From contig CAUJEY010000204.1 of NCBI GenBank assembly GCA_963169325.1, positions 1 through 52,786 on the forward strand: 52,786 nt of DNA. The letters are read 5' to 3'. Shown in pieces: positions 15,392-23,224 of the stretch (position 1 is the stretch's first letter; the number at the start of each line of letters is the position of its first letter). The notes beneath the pieces are model-generated. The model searched no databases and had not been told where the DNA came from. It was given only the letters and a program-made list of their open reading frames with translations. The position numbers and the translations under genes are program-made. Origin of the DNA: Bacteroidota bacterium. GTDB taxonomy: Bacteria; Bacteroidota; Bacteroidia; Chitinophagales; Saprospiraceae.

Positions 15392-17893
15392 ATGCACAAG
15401 AAAAAACATCTATTTCTGCTTCTCCTGACGATTTCGATCGCGCTGTTTCAGCGTATTCAGGCCCAGAACCCCTGTACGCTGGACGTTCAAATTAATCCAC
15501 CGTCGGCAGTATTGACCTGCCAAAATCCCACCATACAATTGACGGCAACCGTAACACCGCCGGGTGGGAATCTGGAGTGGTTCTGGAGCGGTGGCGGGGC
15601 TTCCCAGAATACGCCTTCCATAACGGTGAGCCAGCCTGGTAGCTATGCCGTATTTGTATTTGATTCGCTGGCCAACTGTTGGGGCGGCGATACGATTGTG
15701 GTCACCAGCGACGTTTCGTTTCCGCAGGTTTCTATTACAGCGAGTAATATCGACTGCAATGTGCAAAATAATCCCGTTACACTCAGCGCCATTGTAGGAG
15801 GCGGCAGCGGGAACTTTTCCTATTCCTGGACCGGCGGCCAAACCGGCCCGGAGATCGCGGTTACCCTTCCGGGAACCTATTGCGTCACGGTCACCGATTT
15901 GACACTTGGTTGCGAGGCGACGCAATGTTTTGCGCTCACCTTGCCGGCACCTTTGAGTGCTTCCGTCTTCTATGTCAATACCTTTTTTTGCGGCGATTCC
16001 ACCGTGGTATGTGCCAATGTTTCGGGAGGTGTGCCGCCTTATAGCTATATGTGGAATAACCAGAATAACTCGTCATGTGAATTCGACCCGCTTCCCGGTA
16101 CGTATGTGATTACGATTACAGATGCCTTCGGCTGTTCAGTTGTGGTGTCGCAAGTAGTGGAGGACGGCCTGGACGAATGTGCGCGGTTAACCGGTTCGGT
16201 GGTTGCCGACTGGAATACAAACTGTACGATTGATCCTTCCGACGACGAGTTTGCCGGCGTGATTATTCGGGTTGAAAATGGCGCGGGAGATGAATTTTTT
16301 GCCAATACGGATATTGATGGCGAATTTGACGTAGAATTATATCCCGGTACTTACACGGTAACCGTACTGTCGCCCAATGCATTGTGGGCAGCCTGCCAAA
16401 GTTCCTTTTCGCTCAACATTTTGGCCAATCAAACGGTGAATCAAGATTTTCTCCTGCAGCCCCAGGCAGTATGCCCGGCGATGACGGTCGATATTGGAAA
16501 TGCCTTTTTGCGGCGTTGTTTTGCAGGGCATTACTTTGTGCAATATTGTAACGAAGGGACTGCCGCGGCAACCGATGCTTTTATTGATATCCAATTTGAT
16601 CCTTTCCTGACGATCACTAGTGCACAATTACCCTTCACCAATTTGGGCAATAACCAATACCGTTTTCAGTTGGGAACAGTTCCATTCAACACCTGCGGTC
16701 AATTTTGGGTACACGTACAGGTAAGTTGCAACGCGACATTGGGTCAAACACACTGCACCGAAGCCATCGTACATCCGACTGGCAACTGCGAACCCGCTAA
16801 CAGCCAATGGTCGGGCGCCAGCCTAGAGGTGGGCGCCGATTGTCAGGGCGATTCACTGGAATTCATTATCCAAAATTTGGGTACCGGCGATATGACCCAG
16901 GCATTGGAATACGTCATCATCGAAGACGCTGTAATGTTGATGCAGGCTCCGCCGCCGTCCATCATTCTGGATCAACTGGAATCGCATCGGTTCAAAGTGC
17001 CGGCAAACGGGTCTACCTGGCGCGTGGAGGTGACTCAGGCGCCTTTCCACCCCGGAAATTCCATGCCCAGCCTGGCGGTAGAGGGTTGCACCACGAATGC
17101 ACAGTTCAGCACGGGCTTTGTAAACCAATTTCCTGTAAATGATAACGACCCCTGGATAGACATCGACTGCACCCAAAACGTAGGCGCTTATGACCCGAAT
17201 GACAAACAGGGTTTTCCGACCGGCTACCAGTCGGCGCACTACATCAATCGCGGTACCGACCTCGAATACCTGATCCGTTTCCAAAACACCGGCACGGACA
17301 CGGCATTTACAGTAGTGATTCGCGACGAACTGTCACCCTGGCTTGATCCGGGCAGCATTACGCCTGGCGCCAGCAGTCATTCGTACCGGTTCGAGTACTT
17401 TGGCGACCGCGACATTAAATTTATTTTTGATAATATAAACCTCCCGGACAGCAGCAAAAGCCAGGAAAATTCCCAGGGCTTCGTGTCCTTCCGCATTGCT
17501 CAGAAAGGCGACGTTCCACTTCAGACGGATATTTTGAATCAGGCCGGCATCTTTTTCGATTTCAACGAGCCGGTGTATACCAATACGACCCGCCATCGCG
17601 TCGGCCAGGATTTTGTGGTGGTGAGCGCCTGGCAACCCTTCCTTGCAGGTTTGAGCCTGCGGGTAATGCCGAACCCAGTGACCGAAACGGCTATCCTGCA
17701 ACTCGACGGTTTGAACACGGCCACGGATTGGACGGCGGAACTCAGCGACGCCACCGGCCGGCCGGTTCGGACAGCACAAGTAAATGGCCTGCAATGGCGC
17801 TTCGAACGCGAGCAACTGCCCGCAGGTATTTATTTTCTGCGGGTAATTTCAGGCGGACAGGTGTTGGGCACCGGGAAGGTTATGCTGAAGTAG
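15392..17893 (+). CDS. Large secreted T9SS type A protein with Ig-like, SdrD-like and DUF7619-type domains
   Basis: 833 residues. Signal peptide 1-24 (LFLLLLTISIALFQRIQAQ). Next come three Cys-containing Ig/PKD-like modules, each with a pair such as LTCQNP and a GxYxVxVxD end. A B-domain-like region, GSVVADWNTNCTIDPSDDEF, follows (about 268-345); it has an acidic, possibly Ca-binding start. Then a section with conserved DPNDKQGFP and INRGTDLEYLIRFQNTGTD (about 610-735), typical of the DUF7619 domain of Saprospiraceae surface proteins. The last ~75 residues (MPNPVTETAIL ... LPAGIYFLRV) are a T9SS type A signal. Probably a cell-surface structural or adhesive protein; no enzymatic motif. Confidence 0.85.
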   Translation: MHKKKHLFLLLLTISIALFQRIQAQNPCTLDVQINPPSAVLTCQNPTIQLTATVTPPGGNLEWFWSGGGASQNTPSITVSQPGSYAVFVFDSLANCWGGDTIVVTSDVSFPQVSITASNIDCNVQNNPVTLSAIVGGGSGNFSYSWTGGQTGPEIAVTLPGTYCVTVTDLTLGCEATQCFALTLPAPLSASVFYVNTFFCGDSTVVCANVSGGVPPYSYMWNNQNNSSCEFDPLPGTYVITITDAFGCSVVVSQVVEDGLDECARLTGSVVADWNTNCTIDPSDDEFAGVIIRVENGAGDEFFANTDIDGEFDVELYPGTYTVTVLSPNALWAACQSSFSLNILANQTVNQDFLLQPQAVCPAMTVDIGNAFLRRCFAGHYFVQYCNEGTAAATDAFIDIQFDPFLTITSAQLPFTNLGNNQYRFQLGTVPFNTCGQFWVHVQVSCNATLGQTHCTEAIVHPTGNCEPANSQWSGASLEVGADCQGDSLEFIIQNLGTGDMTQALEYVIIEDAVMLMQAPPPSIILDQLESHRFKVPANGSTWRVEVTQAPFHPGNSMPSLAVEGCTTNAQFSTGFVNQFPVNDNDPWIDIDCTQNVGAYDPNDKQGFPTGYQSAHYINRGTDLEYLIRFQNTGTDTAFTVVIRDELSPWLDPGSITPGASSHSYRFEYFGDRDIKFIFDNINLPDSSKSQENSQGFVSFRIAQKGDVPLQTDILNQAGIFFDFNEPVYTNTTRHRVGQDFVVVSAWQPFLAGLSLRVMPNPVTETAILQLDGLNTATDWTAELSDATGRPVRTAQVNGLQWRFEREQLPAGIYFLRVISGGQVLGTGKVMLK

Positions 17894-17894
17894 C

Positions 17895-18326
17895 TTATTT
17901 GCTTTTTTTAACCAGCACTTCAATCTTATAATCAGTCAACGACAGGGACTGGTCAGATTTAGGAGCCGGTTGGGCGTTAAGCAGTTTAACCGTATAATCG
18001 CCGAAAATGAATTCATCCGAATAACTGGTACCGGTAATATCACCCAAAGCCAAGGCGCCTGTTTGTTCCGTACCGTTTTGGAAAAAGGTTACATTGACCA
18101 CGATACGGCCGGCCCAAACACATTGAACATCGGTAGGGCAACGACTGTCTTCGGTTACTTGAACAAATTGAATTTTGACATCCGGCTTATTATCCAACTG
18201 AGCCGTGGCATTGTAGCCCAGGGTAAAGGACTCGTCGAGATTAAAACTGGAGGCATTATCTTTTTTGGAGCAAGAAACTACTCCAATTAAACATATAGCC
18301 AGGCAAAAAAAGATGGAATTTTTCAT
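17895..18326 (-). CDS. Small lipoprotein with an RCPxxxxCxWAG motif
   Basis: 143 residues. The lipobox LIGVVSC gives a lipidated Cys19 followed by SKKDN, so it should be membrane-anchored. The mature part is beta-rich and carries SRCPTDVQCVWAG (about 61-73), a motif I recognise from many uncharacterised small exported proteins. Its two Cys could form a disulfide. The stop codon is 1 bp from the stop of the convergent T9SS gene. Function unknown. Confidence 0.78.
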   Translation of the reverse strand: MKNSIFFCLAICLIGVVSCSKKDNASSFNLDESFTLGYNATAQLDNKPDVKIQFVQVTEDSRCPTDVQCVWAGRIVVNVTFFQNGTEQTGALALGDITGTSYSDEFIFGDYTVKLLNAQPAPKSDQSLSLTDYKIEVLVKKSK

Positions 18327-18424
18327 GATTGTTTAACTTTTAAATTTGTTAGCATTTGAAAATGAAACAATTATAAGGCATAAATGTTAATTTTATATAG
18401 GTTAAACCGAAGTTAAATCTATCT

Positions 18425-18455
18425 AAAGCCGGCGAGACAACTCTCGCCGGCTTTT
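18425..18455 (+). terminator. Strong rho-independent terminator without an obvious upstream gene
   Basis: A perfect 13-bp stem AAAGCCGGCGAGA (18425-18437) / TCTCGCCGGCTTT (18442-18454) with loop CAAC. On the plus strand it is followed by TTGCCTTTTTT. The nearest upstream plus-strand gene ends at 17893, with a minus-strand gene in between. Confidence 0.75.
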
Positions 18456-18584
18456 GCCTTTTTTAGCCACCCTAACAGGCTATATGACACCCAGATTTGG
18501 GGTTAAAACGGCTATTTTGAAGCCTGTTGACCGAAACTGGCAAGCCGTCCGGGTAAAAATGGCCGGGGTAACGGATTTACAACC

Positions 18585-18592
18585 TACTTTTG
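18585..18592 (+). promoter_or_regulatory. -7 box upstream of the GH3-family gene
   Basis: A perfect TACTTTTG; no good -33 element at 19-21 nt. It would give a leader of about 120 nt. Confidence 0.4.
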
Positions 18593-18715
18593 CGTCCATT
18601 TTCAACGGCAGCATTTTCCTATCGTCGGTCCTTGCGCCAAACTCTGTTTAAAATTTGGCTCTTCTCTTGAATTTTTCTGAAAGGGCGAGGGGCTTAAAAT
18701 CCGTCTGCTTCAACT

Positions 18716-20260
18716 ATGTACTCGTTGGGCCATTTTATCAAAACCGGCATTCGGCTGGGCGCCACCCGCTCCGAACCCCGCGTATCGCCGGTCATGCAAC
18801 AAAAGAAAACCCTCACAAGCCTGCTCTCCGAAGCCTGCGACACCGCTTTCGGACGGCATTACAACTTTCGGCAAATACTGGAATCACCCGATCCGGTGCG
18901 CGCTTTTCAGGAACGTGTGCCATTGCACGACTATGATCGTATGTATGACCAATGGTGGTCGCGCGCGCGGCAGGATGAGGCCGATGTGTGCTGGCCCGGC
19001 CAGATACCCTGGTTTGCCCTGAGCAGCGGCACGTCCAACGCGGCCTCCAAATACATACCGGTGACGCCGGATATAATCCGAACGATGAAAAAGGTGTCGC
19101 GGCGGTTGTTTTGTGACATGGCACATTTCGATCTGCCGGCCGACCTGTTTACCAAACAAATGCTCATGGTAGGCAGCTGCACCAGCCTGACACCGGAGGG
19201 CGGCCATTGGGTGGGCGACATGTCGGGCATTATCGGGTTAAACCGGCCTTTCTGGTTGAAAAAATACTACAAACCCGGCCGGCACATTACCACAATCCCG
19301 GAGTGGGAAGACCGCATAAAACAAATTGCGGAAGAAGCCCCGCAGTGGGACATCGGTTTTATTGTAGGCAATGTTGCCTGGGTGCAGATGATATTCGAGC
19401 GGGTGATCGAACGGCATGGGCTGAAAAATATCCACGAAATATGGCCCAACTTTTCCCTCATCCTGCATGGCGGTATCTTTTTTGAGCCTTACCGGCAAAC
19501 GTTCGAACAGCTCCTGGGTCGCCCGGTCCATTATGTGGACAGTTATATGGCCTCTGAAGGTTTTATTGCCTATCAACCGGGGCCGGAATCCAGGTTATTA
19601 CGATTGGTGACCGATGCCGGTATTTTTTATGAATTTGTGCCGTTCAACGAACAAAATTTTGATGAAAACGGCAATTTACGCCCGGATGCGACAGCGATTA
19701 CCCTGGCCGATGTACAGCCCGGACAGCAGTATGCCTTGATCCTGAACACCGATGCCGGCGCCTGGCGTTATTTGCTGGGCGATACCATCGAATTTGTCGA
19801 TGTAAACAGAGTTCGTTTCAAGGTCACCGGCCGGGTCAAACATTTTCTAAGCGTGGTGGGCGAACACCTGTCCGTCGACAATATGAACACCGCGATCCGG
19901 AAAACCGATCTGAAAATGAATGCCGGAGTTAAAGAATTTGCCGTGGCTGCCGTACAACATGGAAGCCACTGGGCACATCAGTGGTATGTAAGCGTGGATA
20001 ATGCCTACATCAATGCCCCGGAGTTTGCGGCAAATCTCGATGCCCACTTGTGCGAAATAAACGACGACTACGCGGTGGAACGCCGTTATGCGCTGCGTGA
20101 TGTACGTGTGGAATTGCTGCCGCACGAAGTGTTTTACAACTGGATGGATGAGCAGGGCAAACTCAACGGCCAGGCAAAATTCCCCCGGGTGTTGAAAGGC
20201 GCCGTCCAATCGAACTGGGAAGCCTATTTGCGCCGGATATTGAATATTTCAGAACCGTGA
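18716..20260 (+). CDS. GH3 auxin-responsive-promoter family acyl-adenylate-type protein
   Basis: 514 residues. The family (ANL-like adenylating enzymes related to plant GH3 amido synthetases) is recognised from the overall plan: ACDTAFGRHYNF near the N-terminus, the ATP-binding serine-rich loop PWFALSSGTSNAASKYIP (about 98-115), YMASEGFIAYQPG, YALILNTDAGAWRYLLGDTI, FKVTGRVKHFLSVVGEHLS, and NWMDEQGKLNGQAKFPR near the C-terminus. These place it as an ATP-dependent acyl-activating enzyme that would join a carboxylate to an amine. The bacterial substrate is unknown. No signal peptide, so cytosolic. Its TGA overlaps the GTG start of the LysE-type gene. Confidence 0.88.
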   Translation: MYSLGHFIKTGIRLGATRSEPRVSPVMQQKKTLTSLLSEACDTAFGRHYNFRQILESPDPVRAFQERVPLHDYDRMYDQWWSRARQDEADVCWPGQIPWFALSSGTSNAASKYIPVTPDIIRTMKKVSRRLFCDMAHFDLPADLFTKQMLMVGSCTSLTPEGGHWVGDMSGIIGLNRPFWLKKYYKPGRHITTIPEWEDRIKQIAEEAPQWDIGFIVGNVAWVQMIFERVIERHGLKNIHEIWPNFSLILHGGIFFEPYRQTFEQLLGRPVHYVDSYMASEGFIAYQPGPESRLLRLVTDAGIFYEFVPFNEQNFDENGNLRPDATAITLADVQPGQQYALILNTDAGAWRYLLGDTIEFVDVNRVRFKVTGRVKHFLSVVGEHLSVDNMNTAIRKTDLKMNAGVKEFAVAAVQHGSHWAHQWYVSVDNAYINAPEFAANLDAHLCEINDDYAVERRYALRDVRVELLPHEVFYNWMDEQGKLNGQAKFPRVLKGAVQSNWEAYLRRILNISEP

Positions 20261-20886
20261 CAGCAGCGATAGTAAAAGGTACGTTGGCCGGATTGGCTTA
20301 TGGATTATTGTTGGGGCCATTGTTCTTCCTGGGGCTTCAGGTTACGCTGAAAAAAGGGCTTCGGTATGGCATCGCCCTTGCTTTAGGCGCTTTTATCAGC
20401 GATGCCGCCCTTGCTGTCGGTGGGTGGTGGTCATCGGCCCGTTTAATGGCCATGCTCCGGCAGGATACGTTTCAATCCGTTTTGGGGCTGATCGGATCTT
20501 TACTGATTATCGGTTTCGGTATCTCGGCTATTTGGCCGAAAAAGGAAAGGGCCCCCGGAGCGGTCATAGAAGGGGTCGCCCGTCGCCGGTATTCCTTTAT
20601 GAAAGGTTTTGCCCTGAATATGGCCAATCCATCTAACTGGCTCTTTTGGTTCGGCTTGGCCGCTGCCGCGCGGGCCGATGCGCCACCAGAAGACAAGTAT
20701 TATACCTTTGTATTTCTCGGCGCTGCGCTGGCAATGGTACTGACGACGGACGTGGCCAAGGTTGTGCTGGCAGATCAAATCGGCGAGCGGCTGGGGCCGG
20801 GAATTCCGGGTAAAATCGTCCGACTGGCAGGTATTGTTTTAATCGGCGTAGGGGTTTGGCTGCTGGTTAATATACTTTGGGTATAA
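20257..20886 (+). CDS. LysE/RhtB-type exporter
   Basis: 209 residues, starting at a GTG that overlaps the previous stop codon (GTGA, 20257-20260), so translational coupling is likely. About six hydrophobic segments: LAGLAYGLLLGPLFFLGL, a second around 40-55 containing the helix-forming AFISDAALAVGG, VLGLIGSLLIIGFGI, a reentrant NMANPSNWLFWFG (the conserved NP-x-N/W element of LysE proteins), FVFLGAALAMVLTTDV, and IVLIGVGVWLLVNIL. The family exports amino acids or small amphipathic metabolites. Coupling to the GH3-type enzyme suggests export of its acyl-amino product, which is inference. Confidence 0.82.
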   Translation: MTAAIVKGTLAGLAYGLLLGPLFFLGLQVTLKKGLRYGIALALGAFISDAALAVGGWWSSARLMAMLRQDTFQSVLGLIGSLLIIGFGISAIWPKKERAPGAVIEGVARRRYSFMKGFALNMANPSNWLFWFGLAAAARADAPPEDKYYTFVFLGAALAMVLTTDVAKVVLADQIGERLGPGIPGKIVRLAGIVLIGVGVWLLVNILWV

Positions 20887-21038
20887 AACTGGCGGAGGCA
20901 AATCAAATATCTCGCGAATCCAATTCATTGATAGACGATTAAAACGTATTGATCGAATCCATTTTTAAACGCGGGCGGCAATTATGACCTTCGCGCCGTC
21001 AAATCCTCAAATCGCCGGACAAACAAATTCTCAGCCCT

Positions 21039-22304
21039 ATGCGTCAAATTCTCCGCATCCTTTCCGAAGGCGCTGCCCAAGCCTGGCAACAACTCATGGC
21101 GAACAAACTGCGCTCCTTTTTGTCGCTGTTAGGCATCACTATCGGCATTTTTTGTATTATCGGGGTAAAAAGTGCGGTGGACTCGCTGGAGGATAACATC
21201 CGCGGGAGTTTGGCCAAATTGGGCAGCGATGTTATTTACCTGGATAAATTCTCCTGGGGAGAAGATCCAGGACAAAATTTCTGGAAATGGATGCGGCGCC
21301 CGAACCAGAGCTATGACGAATACGAAGCGCTGAAAGACAAACTGAAAACGGCGTCTGAAATAGGTTTCTGGCAGTTTTTGGGAAGCAAAACCCTCAAATG
21401 GCAATCTTCAAGTGTGGAAAATGCCGCGTTTCTGAGTATGACCGAAGATTGCAGTGAAATTTTCCGGCTCGAATTTGAGGAAGACGGCCGTTTTTTTTCA
21501 CCGGCGGAGTACACCAATGGCAGCGATGTATGCATTATCGGCGCCAAAATCGCCGAAGGATTGTTTCCCGAAGGAATCGGACCGCTTGATAAATCGGTGA
21601 GTGTGGGTGGACGTAAGTTGCGGGTCGTCGGCGTAGTCAAATCCTCGGGTAAGGATTTATTGAAAATTATGAACTTCGACAATGCCGTGCTGATCAGTCA
21701 TACGCTCGCCCGGCGTGGGTTCAGTGTGCGCGATAATAACCCTTGGGTAGGCAAAACAACCGTCGGGGTGCGGGCCAAACCCGGAACTGACTTAGAGGAA
21801 CTCAAAGACGAAATTACGGGCGTCCTGCGGGCCGAGCGCCGCTTGAAACCGCGGGAAGACAGCAATTTTGCGTTGAATACCCTAACCATACTAAGCAACG
21901 TATTTGATCAACTGTTTAAAGTAATCAACCTGGCCGGTATTGCCATCGGCATTTTCGCCCTTATCGTGGGTATGTTTTCCGTGGCCAATATCATGTTCGT
22001 TTCCGTGCGGGAACGCACCAACATTATCGGTATAAAAATGGCGCTGGGCGCCAAACGTTGGTTTATATTGCTCGAAATACTTTTTGAAGCAGTGGTATTG
22101 TGTATCGTGGGCGGCGCCATCGGATTACTGCTTATCTGGCTGATTACCACGATTATATCCAATGCAATCGATTTTGATATACACCTTTCCATGCTTAATA
22201 CCCTCGTCGGTGTGGGCACATCCGTTGTCGTAGGCGTACTCTCCGGACTCATCCCGGCAATTCAGGCAAGCGGAATGGACCCGGTGGAGGCGATAAGGAA
22301 ATAG
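21039..22304 (+). CDS. MacB/FtsX-type ABC transporter permease
   Basis: 421 residues. The N-terminal cytoplasmic helix MRQILRILSEGAAQAW precedes NKLRSFLSLLGITIGIFCIIGV (first membrane segment, about 24-45). Residues ~50-290 are the extracytoplasmic MacB-PCD domain. Three C-terminal membrane segments follow (about 295-415), including VGMFSVANIMFVSVRERTNIIGIKMALGAKRW and the closing PAIQASGMDPVEAIRK typical of this family. It probably works with an ATPase encoded elsewhere, since none is adjacent. The gene end touches a palindromic repeat whose first base is the last base of the stop codon. Confidence 0.9.
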   Translation: MRQILRILSEGAAQAWQQLMANKLRSFLSLLGITIGIFCIIGVKSAVDSLEDNIRGSLAKLGSDVIYLDKFSWGEDPGQNFWKWMRRPNQSYDEYEALKDKLKTASEIGFWQFLGSKTLKWQSSSVENAAFLSMTEDCSEIFRLEFEEDGRFFSPAEYTNGSDVCIIGAKIAEGLFPEGIGPLDKSVSVGGRKLRVVGVVKSSGKDLLKIMNFDNAVLISHTLARRGFSVRDNNPWVGKTTVGVRAKPGTDLEELKDEITGVLRAERRLKPREDSNFALNTLTILSNVFDQLFKVINLAGIAIGIFALIVGMFSVANIMFVSVRERTNIIGIKMALGAKRWFILLEILFEAVVLCIVGGAIGLLLIWLITTIISNAIDFDIHLSMLNTLVGVGTSVVVGVLSGLIPAIQASGMDPVEAIRK

Positions 22305-22358
22305 TTATGAGTTATGAGTTATGCCGAGTAAGATAACTCATAACTCATAACTCATAAC
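22304..22358. repeat. Palindromic GTTATGA heptamer repeat, copy 2
   Basis: GTTATGA units, a centre ATGCCGAGTAAGATAAC, then the complementary CTCATAA units. Same element as 7725-7803 but inverted relative to it. It fills the whole gap between two convergent genes and shares one base with the permease stop codon. Confidence 0.9.
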
Positions 22359-22360
22359 AA

Positions 22361-23035
22361 CTACATCCTCAGATCCTCCACGTGTGCGCCCGGGAATGAT
22401 TTTGCGTCCAAGCGGAAGTAATCGGCGCCGAAAATTTTATTGGGGGTAAACCGGGTGATTTGGAAAGCATACCGCGAACCGTCTTTTGCGAACGCTTTGA
22501 TACTTTCGATGGTGCCGGCTTTTTCATCGATGCTCACCCGTAGTTTGGCGTATTCCGACTTTTTATCTTTGGGTTTGAATTCTATTTGCGTCAGGACGCG
22601 GCTTTTCTCCGTGACCTTATCGGTAATAGCATACATGAAATCGCCCTTTTCATAACGGAACAGCAAATCTTTGGGCGTCAGGAAGCCGTTATCGCTATTG
22701 GGGTCGGCGTCGTTGATCTGGATTTCATTGTTTTTTTTCAGATAGATCCAGTTGGTTTTGCCATCGCTGGCAATGATCTGTGGATCCATGTCGAGGCGAA
22801 ATTTTTCGCCTTGTTGCCCGACGGTGCCCTTTTGGGTGTCTTTCGGTTGGCCGGGTACTTCGATAACGAGGGAAAAGTTTGCCTCGAAGGATTTATAATT
22901 GTCGTATTTTTTACGAACGCGGTCCAGGACTTTTTTAGCCTCCGGGTCCGATTTTTCGGCCGGTGCAACCGGATTTTGTGCCGTGAGACCGGACAAAATC
23001 AGGATCAAAAAGGGTAAGATCAGTGTTTTTCTCAT
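22361..23035 (-). CDS. LolA-like periplasmic lipoprotein carrier
   Basis: 224 residues with signal peptide 1-20 (LILPFLILILSGLTAQ). The mature protein has VLDRVRKKYDNYKSFEANFSL, the LolA-type start, then GEKFRLDMDPQIIASDGKTNWIYLKKNNEIQI and FLTPKDLLFRYEKGDF, matching the half-barrel fold that shields lipid acyl chains. In Bacteroidota such proteins are thought to carry lipoproteins from the inner to the outer membrane. No lolCDE genes are adjacent, although an ABC permease of the MacB/LolC superfamily is convergent with it. That closeness may be chance. Confidence 0.87.
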   Translation of the reverse strand: MRKTLILPFLILILSGLTAQNPVAPAEKSDPEAKKVLDRVRKKYDNYKSFEANFSLVIEVPGQPKDTQKGTVGQQGEKFRLDMDPQIIASDGKTNWIYLKKNNEIQINDADPNSDNGFLTPKDLLFRYEKGDFMYAITDKVTEKSRVLTQIEFKPKDKKSEYAKLRVSIDEKAGTIESIKAFAKDGSRYAFQITRFTPNKIFGADYFRLDAKSFPGAHVEDLRM

Positions 23036-23224
23036 TATTTTGAATCAATTTTACGGCAAAGAAACGCCGAAACGAAGGCGGCAGTTGCCAACTAAAGGTT
23101 AAAGATTGCCAAATTTGTTTGCAGGCAACTTTTTACCTTTCGTTTTTGTTTTAACGGGCGGTGGAGGTTAATTAGTTTTTCAATACCTAACCAATTCCCC
23201 GATTGATAACCAGTATTATAGTTT

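Larger units (their letters stand above)
18327..18715. other. Intergenic region with orphan terminator and promoter-like box
   Basis: 389 nt without a convincing gene; a possible 65-residue plus-strand ORF at 18454-18651 has no supporting signal. It contains the hairpin terminator at 18425-18455 and a TACTTTTG box at 18585-18592. Between them AACAGGC (18474-18480) and GCCTGTT (18524-18530) could pair. Confidence 0.5.

Noticed and set aside
18456-18600. Riboswitch upstream of the GH3-family gene
   Set aside because: Only one possible 7-bp pairing (AACAGGC/GCCTGTT) and no recognisable class consensus; the terminator lies on the wrong side for a standard expression platform.
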